A DNA stretch of 64,000 bases from Mucor racemosus (GCA_027405735.1 JAPEHQ010000019.1:5001-69000); one strand, 5' to 3'; shown: positions 1 to 10,732, counted from the stretch's first letter. Numbers and translations: made by a program. The notes: generated by a model not told the origin, from the sequence alone.

Positions 1-51
1 CAATAACATCAATAATATCAGCAACCAATTCCGCTCAAGATCAACAGCCAT
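1..51 (-). CDS. possible 5' end of a gene leaving the window
   Basis: Reading leftward, an ATG at 51-49 opens a frame that stays open to the window edge and starts MAVDLERNWLLILLMLL, which could be a signal peptide or membrane anchor. A TATA-like GTATAAAG lies upstream. Only 17 codons are visible, so no function can be given and the call could be chance. Confidence 0.2.
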   Translation of the reverse strand, partial: MAVDLERNWLLILLMLL

Positions 52-229
52 AATTTCTCTTCTTCTCTAATGTATTTTAATACTCATATATCACACTTTA
101 TACTCAAACTTGGCGTTTGCCAAATTCTAACATCTCGTCATTATTATACTTGTAATGAATTACCAAAGTTTTTTTTAAAAAAAAAACCCACTTTGAAACA
201 AACATAACTACAAAAACCAATCAACTAAA

Positions 230-1698
230 TTATCTTGCCAACAAGACTTGCTTCAGCCTTGCTTCCATGTCCAACTTTGTCACCCAAATCAATTTCAACA
301 AAGGAAATAATCTCGTGATGAATGCCATGGAATGTTCAGGGAAATGTAAAGGTTTTTCACGCTTCAACAATTTAACAAACCCAAATGGATTTGACAGCTC
401 CAACAAGGTAATCTTCATTCCAGAAATTAAGAACCCCACAATTTTCATTTCATGCTGCAAAGATGGATATGTTTCAACAATGTTTGCCAGCATCGCATTC
501 ATAATTTCACAGCACTTAATCCTTCCTTCATTGATTTCTTTAGTGTTTGCAGCATCTTTGGCCACCTCTGCCATCCCAAACTCGTAATTACCAAATGACA
601 TCACCATATCTGGAATCTGCCCATTGATCTGTCTATCCATTCTCTCCACAGCTGAAATCTTTCGTTTTTTGTTTTTCATGATCTTGGAACCATGGCATTG
701 CTTTTCACTTCTGAACTTCAATTCACTGAAGTCAAACGCGGTATCTATAAAACACCAAACACGTCGAATCAAATCACGCTCTGTTTGATCTGTAATGGGA
801 ATGTATTTTGAAAGAAACATATACGCAACAGCTTCCAAACTCGAAATCAACCAATACAAATCCGGATTGGTTTCAGGCTCAACACGTTTATCAAGAATAA
901 ACCGAAATATCTCAGAGATATTATTTGTTTTTGGTATAGCATCTAAAAATTCTTGCATACAAGATGGGAAAATTTCATGCTCAATATCTAAATGTTCTCT
1001 GATTTCATATAACTCTTCTGCACTGAAATATGCTTTCCAATTATCATCATCGATATCCAACACCACATCACAAACGGGACTACATATAATTATATAATAA
1101 ATAAACAGAGCATCACCAATCTAAAACAACTTACTGCACATAATTTAATTCCACAACCAACAGCTTCATAACATCCTCAACATATCTACCCGATTTTAAT
1201 TTCCATTTAAGCTTATTATCCATATCTTCATAAATAGCTAAAACATCTGCTTTTTTGGCTTCAACCAACTTGACACCAAGTGCCGAAGAAGATGATGGAG
1301 CACCAAAAGATGTTTGTCCACTTGTGGACGAAACAGATTCTGATTCTGTTACTGGTGGTATCGGCAATTGAGAAGAACCAGTTGTTTTTGAAAGCAATAA
1401 TTTCTCTACTACATGCCAATTATTATAATTCTTATGATGCTTCAATTTAATATCCATTTCTAGACATATAGTCGTCACTTCATCAATCCACAACTTTTTA
1501 ATAATCCTTTCGTTGTCTATACTACTACAAGACTCCGCAATCTCATGCTTATACGTAACCACAAAATCCTCCCAATTGACAATTTTATTTTCATTTTGTA
1601 ATTCTTTTAAAAGCTTGCGAACAGCTACATTAAGATATTAACACATGCAATAAACCAAAGAACACGATTTCACCTTCTTTATCCACAATCAAAGACAT
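230..1698 (-). CDS. family C protein C1, 454 aa, three exons, PD-(D/E)xK-like candidate
   Basis: Exons are 1698-1674, 1624-1135 and 1079-230. The introns are 49 and 55 bp with GTG..TAG and GTAAGT..TAG borders. The spliced length is 1365 nt with no internal stop, starting at the ATG at 1698-1696 (MSLIVDKEA). Exon 2 encodes a Ser/Thr-rich stretch after an NW-x-DF helix region. Exon 3 carries DLYW, FIDTAFDFS, a basic KNKKRKIS patch, then QIPDMVMSFGNYEFGMAEVAK and a hydrophobic GFLISGMKITLLELSNPFGFVKLL split over several strands. The PD followed by E-V-A-K resembles a relaxed PD-(D/E)xK nuclease core; this is inference, as the usual E-x-K spacing is not exact. Two decayed paralogues exist at 24.3-25.8 and 29.4-30.8 kb. 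The intact frame, against broken relatives, suggests the gene is still under selection or young. Function unknown. Confidence 0.75.
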
Positions 1699-1879
1699 AT
1701 TTGTTGTTATTGAAACAAAAAAAAACCTCTCATCCATATATAAAAATAAAAAGAACCATTGCGTCACAACACCAACCAATACGTCACACGGAAAATATTA
1801 AAACTAGGCAACAAAATATTTTGTAAAACAATTATTCCTCTTTCACTCTACCGTTATTCCCATGTTTCTGTTGGGACAT

Positions 1880-2100
1880 GGACACCTAAGATCATCAAGT
1901 ATTCGCCAGTCGGTCTAACGATATTGTCGTTAGTCATGGACACCGAATTACCTCTGTTCCTTAGCCAGTCGGCCCCTTGAAACAAGGTTGAGTTTAGTAG
2001 AGGACAGGACACCTGAGATCATCAAGTATTCGCCAGTCGGTCTAACGATATTGTCGCTAGTCATGGACACCGAATTACCTCTGTTACTTGGCCAGTCAGT
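1880..2100. repeat. direct tandem repeat, period 127 bp, about 1.75 copies
   Basis: Copy 1 starts at 1880 and copy 2 at 2007. About 93 bp are nearly identical (GGACACCTRAGATCATCAAG through GAATTACCTCTGTT). Each unit contains an inverted repeat CTAACGA-TATTG-TCGTTAG (1915-1933 in copy 1). The second copy has one change that keeps a G-T pair. It lies between the divergent genes C1 and B1. Confidence 0.8.
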
Positions 2101-2333
2101 CAGAAAGAGGATCATCTTGTTGCAATTGCTTTGTGATAACAACAAGTTTTTTTTTTAAAAAAAAACCAATAAAACGTAAATGAAAAAATATTAACATTCA
2201 TAATGGAAGATGATAGAAGAGGATTCGCTAAACGAAATTTTGTAAATCAGATAACTACACCAAACAACCAGAAATCCCTACATTAATAATATTCTATTAC
2301 AGTTACCTTCTCTATTATTTAAACATATTCATA

Positions 2334-3090
2334 ATGAATTGTGCAAAGCCAAAAAGCGAACAAAACGACATGAGGGCAGATGAAAATGTAAGCATTTTTG
2401 AACATCCTTATGAACAACAAACAACAGGCTCTGAACAATATATCAATCTTGAAACATCTTCTATAGATATCGAAGATGTTACTGTAACAAACGAACAGTT
2501 TTATAAAGATATCAATGATATGTTCAACATACCAAACAGCGATGAAGATATAAGTTTTGAAGATGAAGCAACTAACAATTATGAAGAACAGGTAACTAAC
2601 GATAACATGAGGTAGACAATACAGATGATGAAATCGGCAGTTCTGACAATGAGGATTTCGAAACGAAAGACGAAGCTCAAATGCTTTTGACTCAACTTTT
2701 GAAGGATATCAATAATAAGTTTGGTTCAAAAGAAGCAAAAAATATAGTGTTCACAAGTTGTAAAGGAGCAAACATTGAATTAATTTCAAATACTGAAAGA
2801 AATTCGCCAAGCTGTGTAGATAATATCAGTATTAATTTCTTAAAGGAAAAGGTCACATCATTTACAGAAGCAACATTGGATTTGAAAATAGATTTGATTC
2901 CAAACAAGAATATGGAAGCCATATTGCAAAATTGCACAAGAGTACACAAGAAGATAAAGGAATTTGATGCTACGAAGGCAGTTGCACAAGTAGCCATGTT
3001 TGCTTTTTTCTAAAGATGTATGATTTAATGAAAGAAGCCCAAAGATCACCCGAGGTTAAAGAATTCAACAAAAGTTTACATATATATAAA
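2334..3090 (+). pseudogene. family B copy B1, frameshifted and 3'-truncated
   Basis: The frame opens at ATG 2334 with an acidic, low-complexity N-terminus, stops at about 2613, and continues in another frame from about 2614 to 3013. Compared with the fragment at 28.3 kb, two extra bases (CA) at about 2606 explain the shift. The downstream part holds the family core: LLTQLLKDINNKFG, ERNSPSCVDNI, NCTRVHKKIKEFDATK and VAMFAFF. After that the frame slips again (KMYDLMKEAQ) and the last third of the family (YKRKCKR, GKAGATL, ILPVFI in other copies) is missing. Its 3' end meets the 3' end of A1, a tail-to-tail arrangement unlike the other four pairs. No known domain recognised. Confidence 0.7.
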
Positions 3091-3240
3091 AAATGCTATT
3101 TCTATTTAAAAAATTCAAGACTTTCTTTGCTTCTTGATCCATTTTGTAAGTAAATTTTGACCCTTTACTTTTTTTTGAGCTTCACTATCTGAGGAATGCA
3201 CACGCTTCAAATTTATTATAGCACTTGAACCTTCAACTCT

Positions 3241-3990
3241 TCAAGTTGTTGCTGTTGGTATCACTGTTTTTGCTGTTACTGTAGTCTTTAACTGACTTTT
3301 CGATGAAACAGAAGAAATCGAAGCGGCCACAACAGGAGCCATCAAAGTTGGAGCAACCACACTAGAAGGAAAAGGTTTTGTGGAAGAAGAACCGCCATAT
3401 AACTGTTCTAACTTTGAAAGGGTTTCAGATTCTATATCATCATCAATCACAGGTTCTTCATCGATATCATCAAAAGCATCTCCAGCAAAATCTCCTGAAA
3501 AATTACCATCGTCAAAATCACCATCGTCATCATCGCTCATCTCATCGTTATACATTTCCCTTTTATCAACATGAAATTCTGCCTTTTGCTTTTCATCCAA
3601 AATTACCAAGTAATAGCCATCAACTGGACCAGGAATAAGCTTATAATAAGGTACAATTGTCGGCGTAAATTCATCGACCAAAGAAGCCGACACCTGAATA
3701 TCACAGTTCAAAACCTTGAACTTTAATACACCTACTCTTTGCCTTGACTCATTTACAGTATCAAGAAAATCTTGCATTATTGGAATATCTACCAAATCCC
3801 CTGTATATAATACAAATTTTGGCTTGTTATCCAAACCAACAGTAGCCGTTTTGTACAACAATTCTGGAACATTACAATTATAACGAAATGAGCCATCATA
3901 TAAATCATACATTGGTACAGCAAACGTTTTCTTCTCTGTATTATATTGAACATTTCCTTTAATGAAAATGCTGACATCTGTAATAACCAT
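3241..3990 (-). CDS. family A protein A1, 249 aa, possibly C-terminally truncated
   Basis: ATG at 3990. The best preserved A frame in the window. Residues 1-150 form the family domain: VITDVSIFIKGNVQYN, PMYDLYDG, FVLYTGDLVDIPIMQDF, SRQRVGVLKFKVLN, IPGPVDGYYLVILDE. Residues about 155-195 are Asp/Glu-rich, followed by a Ser/Thr/Val-rich tail ending ...PTATT. Past the stop, at 3110-3235, a recognisable but out-of-frame relic of the basic family tail (LKRVHSSDSEAQKK, then WIKKQRK) remains. The ancestral protein was therefore longer, with a likely nuclear or nucleic-acid-binding tail. No domain recognised; an OB-like beta domain is possible but unproven. Confidence 0.65.
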   Translation of the reverse strand: MVITDVSIFIKGNVQYNTEKKTFAVPMYDLYDGSFRYNCNVPELLYKTATVGLDNKPKFVLYTGDLVDIPIMQDFLDTVNESRQRVGVLKFKVLNCDIQVSASLVDEFTPTIVPYYKLIPGPVDGYYLVILDEKQKAEFHVDKREMYNDEMSDDDDGDFDDGNFSGDFAGDAFDDIDEEPVIDDDIESETLSKLEQLYGGSSSTKPFPSSVVAPTLMAPVVAASISSVSSKSQLKTTVTAKTVIPTATT

Positions 3991-4105
3991 ATTGTTTAAT
4001 ATTACAAAAAAAAAAAAAAAATTTACAGATGAACAAATACTAGAATGTCTCTTCTTTTTTATATGGATTTTCTACTTAATTTATCAATACTCTTTATAGA
4101 TGTTA

Positions 4106-5142
4106 TCAATACTTCTTTATAACTAACAGTGATATTGACCATAAATGATTTAGAGAATCACATAATTTTGATGCTTCTTTTTGCTTCTTTGGAATCACAA
4201 TGTCAGCTACTTTAACTAACTGAAAATATAAATTGACAGGAGTCATACAGTAAAACGTAATGATATTATCAATACATTGAAACATCAATACTTTACTTAA
4301 ATTATGTTTTACAATTTCCTTTTTGCAAAATAATGCCAATCTATAAATATCTAATTTATAGGATTTTAAAGCCTTGGATTTTGCTTTCAATTCTCCAAAG
4401 CATGAATAATACGGCTTCTTGTTATCACTATAATCCTGTATTACATAGTCAGGCCTCTCACCGTTATCTTGATTTACCTTTCCATTGAATCTATCAAATT
4501 ATTTAATTATCATGAACTATAATATAAACAAAAAACTATACCCGGTTGCAATTCTTGCTTTCATTGTTCCCAAAACCTTTCTCATTACAGGATCTACATA
4601 CATTGTGGATATTTGTGGTTCAGTTTTGATTATCACATCGTAATTATTCATTGTTTGAACCCTAATTTAACAAGATTTAGCAGTTACAATAATCAATATA
4701 AATTCTTACATTTCTGAAATAAAATATAACAATCCTCTTTCACATTTACTAATTGTCTTATCCAATAATGCATTAATTTTGCTTTCAGCTACAAAGTCGT
4801 TTTCTACTTGTCTCTCAAAATCCTAAAAGATAATTTAAAAACATCGCATTTCATCTTGCTACATTTCACCTACAATTAAAATATTTGTGATTTCACTATG
4901 TAAATCTGCTCTGAATTTAAGCGTTTTTGCACAATTCTTATATTCACGCGTACCCTCCTTTAATAATAAAATATTACACAATGCCCTAAATAAGTAAACC
5001 GTCAATAAAACTAGATAATTTTATAATCAACAAGTTCTTACAAATAATCCGAAAGATCCCTTGATATATTTAACTTGTGGATACTATCCAATGCAGCTTC
5101 CTGTACAACTCTAAACGATCGTCTTTTTGTCTTTTGATACAT
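4106..5142 (-). CDS. family D protein D1, 276 aa, five exons, PD-(D/E)xK nuclease-like
   Basis: Exons are 5142-5042, 4985-4874, 4822-4710, 4661-4542 and 4490-4106. They total 831 nt in frame with GT..AG borders and introns of 51-56 bp. The ATG at 5142-5140 (MYQKTKRRSFRVVQ) overlaps the last codons of A2 in another frame. The last exon has ERPDYVIQDY, then YYSCFGELKAK, then YKLDIYRLALFCKKEI: a PD-x(16)-E-L-K arrangement typical of PD-(D/E)xK nucleases, followed by a basic helix. D2 at 14.0-14.7 kb keeps the same signature (ERPDYVVEKY, CIGEIK, YKLDLYRIAIFSK). The motif and intact splicing are seen; nuclease activity is inferred. Such domains are also found as inactive structural or effector proteins. 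Confidence 0.7.
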
Positions 5143-6097
5143 TTGGTGACACAAATGGTAACGAACCTTCTGCTGAGAACGTTACTTCCACATTTTCTCG
5201 AACAAGTTGATTACTTGATTGTATTGAGCTACCTCTCATAGGTTGCTTTCCTTTATCGTTTTGTAATGGCTGAGGTTTTTCTTGTTTTTCTTGTTGTTCT
5301 TGTTGTTCTTGTTGTTGCTTTTGCTGCAGCAATTGTTCATGTTCTTGCTGAGATTGTTGTTGTTCTTGTGATGTTTGTGATTGATCTATTGGACTACCAT
5401 AAAATGGTTCATCATCAAAATCTTCATCATTATCTTGTTGGCGTACAGCATGAAATCCAGCAGTTTTATTTTCATCCATATAAACTAAATAAAAACCATT
5501 TACAGGACCAGGTTCCATCTTGAACGGTATTATAGTAGGAGCCAATATATCAACCAAAGCTTCTGGTATATGTTTATCACTCATTAATACAGAAAGTTTA
5601 TAGATATCCACACGTTGACGCGGTTCGCTAACCACTCCACCGAAATCCCTCATTATGGGAACATCAATTAAGTCTCCCGTAAAAAATAAATGCCTAGGTT
5701 TTGCATCAATATCTTTCACGGCATCTTCATAAAATAGTTGAGAGTTATATGTAGATAACGATTATTTCCAATACAAATAAAATAAAGACTACAAGCGATT
5801 ATATCACGGAGAACGTAGAGTCTTTATTATTAAGTTAAAAAAGGAAACCAGGAGCCATCAGGTCCTGGATTCTAAAAGTATTTATACCATTTCAATTCCA
5901 TTTGGATGTTAGGTTCAATATGGGATTAAAATGAGATTTAACATAAACAATAGGCAAAAACCTACAGTAGTTTAGAGACATTCATTGTATATAAAAAAGT
6001 CTATTTTCACAATCATATAATGGTACAGAATATTCTTTACTTTCTGGATTGTATTGTGCTTGTGCAGTTAAAAAATTGCTACGTTGACGTATACCAT
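5111..6097 (-). pseudogene. family A copy A2, frameshifted and interrupted
   Basis: The start is the ATG at 6097-6095 (MVYVNVAIF). A run of six T then puts a TAA in frame, whereas one more T would continue into LTAQAQYNPESKEYSVPLYDCENRLF. The gene is interrupted at about 5990-5757 by 230 bp with no family similarity. It resumes with NSQLFYEDAVKDIDAKPRH, TGDLIDVPIMRDF, EPRQRVDIYKLSVLM and PGPVNGFYLVYMDEN, then a Gln/Glu-rich tract at about 5260-5400 (QEQQEQQEKQEK), and ends KDKKTIV at 5111. The basic family tail is absent; instead the 3' end overlaps the start of D1. Divergent partner: B2. Confidence 0.7.
5757..5992. repeat. insertion of about 235 bp splitting A2
   Basis: Present in A2 but absent at the same place in the other A copies. 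No clear target duplication was found. The part at 5790-5840 (agaacgtag then a TTTATTATTA run) resembles the left end of the SINE at 18051 (agaacgtag, TTTATTTATTATTATT), so a diverged SINE relative is possible. Confidence 0.35.
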
Positions 6098-6299
6098 TTT
6101 CTGAAGGATATTTTGGGATACTTGTTTTTAGGTAAAAGTTGATTATCTCATAAATTTTTTTATTGATAGATTTTGTTTCTTTTTTCTTCTTTAGTTTAAA
6201 AATGATTCGAAAACCTCTTGGCAAGTATTGTTATTCAGTGGCGATCAACAGATTAACAATTCCTAATTACAGGAAATATATCTAATACTAAACAATCTG

Positions 6300-7232
6300 C
6301 ATCTAATGTTGACAAACGTCAAGAAAAAACATTTAGTTTACTAGATGAAGACAGTGACATAGATACAAATGATGATGAGGATGCAAATAGCGTTATCGAT
6401 ACTACTGTATTAATAAAACCAATACAAACGTTGAAGATGATACTATTGATGAAATCAATACAAACGATAAAGATGAAGATCCAAATAGCGTTATAGATAT
6501 TATCGACAAAGCAAGAGATGTAATGACTTTATTATTCAAAGATATTAAAATAATACACGGCGACAGCGTTAACAAAGGCCTAACCTTTGAATGTACTAGT
6601 AAAGCTGAAATTACCATGAAAACAATTACACACAAAGATTATTCCAATATTGTTTCTAATATTAAAGTTGAGGACTTACAAACTTTAATGGCTCAATTTA
6701 CAAAAACAACAATACTTTTCAATTCAATCAAATCAACAACAATTCAGAAAAGAATATTTTATCAAACTGTAGAGATATCTCTCAAAAATTTTTAGCATTT
6801 GAGGCTATTAAAGAGACCTCCCAAGTTGCCATTTTTTCTGTGTTATAAAAACTACATATATTGATTGAACTGGGCACTCAAAAAACCACAATTCAACACT
6901 GAATGATTAAAAAAAAATATCTATTAAACCTAGTCTTGCGTTGAGCAAAATAAAAATAAAAATGTAAGCGGGTCAATCATATTCCAAATATTCTTAGTAA
7001 AGCTGGAGCATCGTTGATGGCTCATTGCATTCAAATCAATTTTCTTGAAAATGCTACACCAGATGAATGGGACCCTATTTTGAATGAATTGCAAGAAAAT
7101 CAAGAATTAGTAACTTTTTATTTCACTCTTGTCCTAGATAACAATGAAATTTTACCAATTTTTCCTTCCCATGAAGGAGCAAGAATTGAAAGAACAAGGA
7201 ACATCAATTCAAGAGGATTCATCTACAATTAA
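6300..7232 (+). pseudogene. family B copy B2, fragmented
   Basis: Divergent from A2. An acidic stretch (SLLDEDSDIDTNDDEDANSV) at about 6310-6400 is followed by frame changes. A middle fragment runs from 6523 to 6795. The C-terminal piece is 7014-7232, where SLMAHCIQINFLENATPDEW and NELQENQELVTF and NEILPIF match the B3 end (TLVALYITIHILENA, LNDNEELKKF, NQILPVF). Several stops and shifts separate the pieces. Identified by order and conserved C-terminus rather than by overall identity. Confidence 0.6.
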
Positions 7233-7638
7233 CGATAATGATTTGATGAATGAATAATTTTTTTTTGCTATTTACTGTTATTGCTTGTTATAATATTTGC
7301 CATTAAAACAAAAAATAGTTCATATCATTTGCAATACCTAATTTGTCAAATAAAACTATTTCTTGTGCTTGCTTCTAATGATTAAATCAATGTTCATCAT
7401 CATTGACCTTATTAAACATCTACAAACACTGTGTCAGCTTTTCTGGATTTGATAATAAATCTCTTCATATTCAATGATAACACTGAGTAACTATAATACA
7501 AAGAGTCATGAGTATTGTCAATTTTAATTGTTTCAAGTAGTCTTATACTGATAAATTTCAGTAACCTATAAAACACATGATAACAAAACTCGGTATATCC
7601 GATTATTCTCTTTACTGCTCTTATTTTACATAATAAAC

Positions 7639-8180
7639 ATGTCTTCTCAAGAATCTCTTGACTCTCAATCTCAAGAAACTCTCAACTTTCAATCTGAAGA
7701 CTCTCCCGACTTTCTGTTTCAAGAAAATATTCTCTCTCAAGAAAATTTTGTTTCTCAAGAAGCCTCTCAGGAAACTGAGCAACAACCTCCTCCTGCACCA
7801 GAGCCACAACTTGTTGACGACCCTGAACAATCATTTACGGCAACCGTAACTAATGCAGTTATTTTTGCAGATAGAATGATTCTCTTAGGCCAAGACGACA
7901 CCAATATGATTGCATTGGGTCATCTTCACAATCTCAATCAAGCAATCATATTGATCATACCTAGAACATCAAAACATAACTCAAGTTGAACAAGGTATTT
8001 TTTTCAATTACAGCAACTGGTAATTTAACAGCTGATAGAACGTTTACACCAAGACAACATGTAGCCAATGTACGATCAGCCAGAATTAGAATGACTGTAT
8101 TGAATATTCAAGACATCAGAATATTGGCTAATCCTTCTGCAACCATCCATCAAATCAAACAGCTGGCTACTGATTATTGA
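7639..8180 (+). pseudogene. Ser/Gln-rich protein with a diverged family A-like domain (S1)
   Basis: ATG at 7639, preceded by an AT-rich promoter-like stretch. Residues 1-65 are Ser/Gln/Glu-rich (SQESLDSQSQETL). From residue 70 on, VTNAVIFADR can be laid on VITDVSIFIKG of family A. The frame stops at 7989 and the next frame (about 7986-8180) reads VFFSITATGNLTADRTF then RIRMTVLNIQDIRI, matching the TGDL..D, RQR and VLN.DI positions of A. I infer a distant A relative with an inverted layout (low-complexity part first) and one frameshift. No partner B is adjacent on its own side. Confidence 0.45.
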
Positions 8181-8189
8181 GCATTCATC

Positions 8190-8875
8190 TATAAGAAATA
8201 CAACCCGAGGATGCAATATCAAAAAACTTTGCACACGAATTATGTTGGCAGCACCGGCATTGAAGTCAATACCAAATGATTTTCCCTCCTACAGTATAAG
8301 CAGTAATCCCTGTTGGGGACAATACAACAGGATAGACAACATTTAAAATAAACATATGCGCCAACATATTCAACAAAAAGCTTTTACCACAACCAGCAGC
8401 ACCATACGCAACCATACGCAACCATACGCAACCATAGGTCCAACAGACGTTGGTTGGTCTGCAACAAAATTAAACACAACATTGTGGTTATAAGAGGCAC
8501 TATTCAACATTTCTGGCAATTCGATAGGAGCCTTTTCTATCAAATCAGCAATATCATTAGCATTCTCCCCAAGATATGCACCAGTATTCTGCATAGACTC
8601 ATCAAATTGTCGGACTTGCTCTATTTCTTCATCCATTTGACCAAAATTATCACGATTAATTTACTTGAATAGTGTGAATATCCATAGAGGTACCCAACAT
8701 GCATAGTAAATATGGGTTATATAGCTTGACATTGGAATCAATTTCAGCATGACGGTACACCACGCGTTCTGTCAATGGATCATACTTTTGAACAGCACTG
8801 GTGGCTTTTGGATAACCAAAACGACAATGATTACCATCAGGTGATACACAATAAATTCTCAAAAAATTGAATTTT
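8190..8875 (-). pseudogene. Helitron remnant: CRFGYPK block joined to helicase P-loop block
   Basis: 8862-8656 encodes HCRFGYPKATSAV and LYNPYLLCMLGTSMDI, the end of the Helitron N-terminal/Rep region. 8636-8190 encodes an acidic linker, then a Pif1-type Walker A (AAGCGKSFLLN) and SPTGITAYTVGGK. In an intact Helitron much sequence lies between these parts, so a deletion has joined them. Next to the P-loop, 8401-8437 is a 10-bp tandem (accatacgca, three full copies plus part) whose extra 20 bp put the Walker A out of frame with the upstream part. It belongs to a different Helitron lineage from the one at 10.7-13.1 kb. Not functional. Confidence 0.65.
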
Positions 8876-10433
8876 CATAGTTTTCAATCTTCAACACCAG
8901 AGCGTGCTCTCTTTTCTATAACTAACCTCATATTAAAAAATTTTAGGATATACTTTAGGCACTACTGAACAGATATGAATTGGTTGCATTATGCTACCTA
9001 TCCCTAAATTTATTTTATATCTCACACAAGACTCAAAAACGCGTAAAATTCACTGCTTTTTCCTTAAAAACTGGGTCTCACTTTTCATCCCTGCTCTACT
9101 TTTTTTTTTACTAAATAACACCAAGAAAAACTTATATGCCAATGTACCTGAGATGTTCAGCTTTAATCCAAAAATGAGTATCCGGAAATATCCTACTTTT
9201 TGCAGTTGGTATTAATTTTTCAATGTTAAGGTTTCAGATTTTTTACGCGTATTTTACTGCTAATGGATTGAAAATTTTGAGGCTTCATATCTCCAGAAAA
9301 AATTAAGCTATACTACCACCTTCCAATAATGAAATTTACTTGTTTTAAACTGCTCTATAACATATTTTAATATAAAAAAATTCTGAGCACTTTTATTTTT
9401 TTTTCATTTTTTTGGGCATTTCTATAGTAGGTTTCAACATATTGGTTAAATTGAGCAACATTTTTTTTTCATTCATGTCATCCAGCTCGTTGAGCTCTCT
9501 CAGATCCAATTTAGAGTTTTTTAAAATATTGATTTTTCGTGGAGATATTCTCAAAAATGTATACAAAAAGGTACCTCCATTTCTGGCGTCCATTTTCCCC
9601 TTGTATACCCTCATCCCAAATTCTGAAACAGAAAATTTTTTTGACAAAAATGTTGTTTCCTCTACAAATAATGCAGCTACAAGATTTTGCAATAGCTCAA
9701 TTGATAGATAATTTTTTTGCGCATTATTTCAGTTTATTATATTTTAAATATGCTTATAAAAAGTGACGTGTATCTTCAAAAAACCTCCAAAATTTCAATT
9801 GCATTTTACGCAAAATTTTACGTGAAAAAGTTTTTCAAATTTTATATAGATGGATGCAGAATTTAAAACTTTACAAAAACCATTTAATACGCTAAGTCTA
9901 CTTACTTTACAGTTCATGAGCATTTAAACAATTTTGTTTTTTGAATCATTTTTGATCGTTTTTTTCGAATTGATTTTGGAGCCCCGTTACTATAGGGTTT
10001 AAGCTGTGATAAGAACTATTATTTTGATTATCTCGACGAAAAATCAATATTTTTTGCCGAAACAAAAATTACAGAGTAGCGTAGAGTTAGACCTACCTGT
10101 TGAATACAAAAAATTAAGCCTCAATATAGGTGCTCAATTTTTAATAATTAATTATAGGTCATTTTTGGTCAATATCTGGTATTAATAGTTCTATTTTCCG
10201 AGCGATATCAATGTATTATGGAGTAAATTTACATGTTCTTTAAAAATTTTACGCGATTCAATTTAATATTGGGCAAAAACATTTGAAACCATTTAAAAAC
10301 AATCTGAAAACCTACTTTTTACAACTGTTAAAAATCTATAACAAAAACCCTATCTCAGTGAATTTCAATTCTAATGACTTCCAACCTTACATGAGAGTAG
10401 AGGCATATCTTGGGCATGCTGATCTCAAAGAGA
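8854..10433 (+). repeat. dispersed spacer-like repeat, copy 1
   Basis: Starts tctcaaaaaattgaattttc and ends in a segment shared only with copy 5 (tacatgagagtagaggc). Five copies occur in the window (21423-23385, 37576-38990, 46138-47370 reversed, 56415-57965). An internal stretch of about 300 bp is open on both strands (about 99 codons each), but the neighbouring non-open sequence is equally conserved. The minus-strand frame lacks an ATG at its start. Best read as non-coding repeat DNA derived from rDNA spacer (see copies 2 and 3). Confidence 0.8.
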
Positions 10434-10732
10434 AACATTCACAACCTACTGTGTGTTGAGAAAACCAACGCCAAAGTGCACCTATAGCTTACTGCGCAAA
10501 GTTTTTGAAACAAAATTTTAATGCGATCTCTATGAATACTAATCCAAATAAGCTGCCACTTTTCATGGATACTGTATATTTTTTATGCAACATTTCCCCC
10601 CCCCCGTTTTACGTAATAAACTTTTATAATATAAAACTCGAACCCATACATTTGAACAACAAACATCATGATTTTTACCTTTGAACTTTGAACATCAAAC
10701 TTTTTACATCGTATTTATTTTCATTAATAGTT

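Noticed and set aside
1759..2145. Short frames across the 127-bp direct repeat
   Set aside because: Their length is explained by the repeat, and they have no coding features.
9393..9692. About 99-codon frames repeated in the five spacer-like copies as a real small gene
   Set aside because: The minus-strand frame has no ATG at its start, flanking non-open sequence is just as conserved, and copy 4 opens differently. Kept as a finding, not as a gene.
10597..10610. Poly-C run as a G-quadruplex control element
   Set aside because: A single homopolymer of about ten C without further G/C tracts; no more than a simple repeat.
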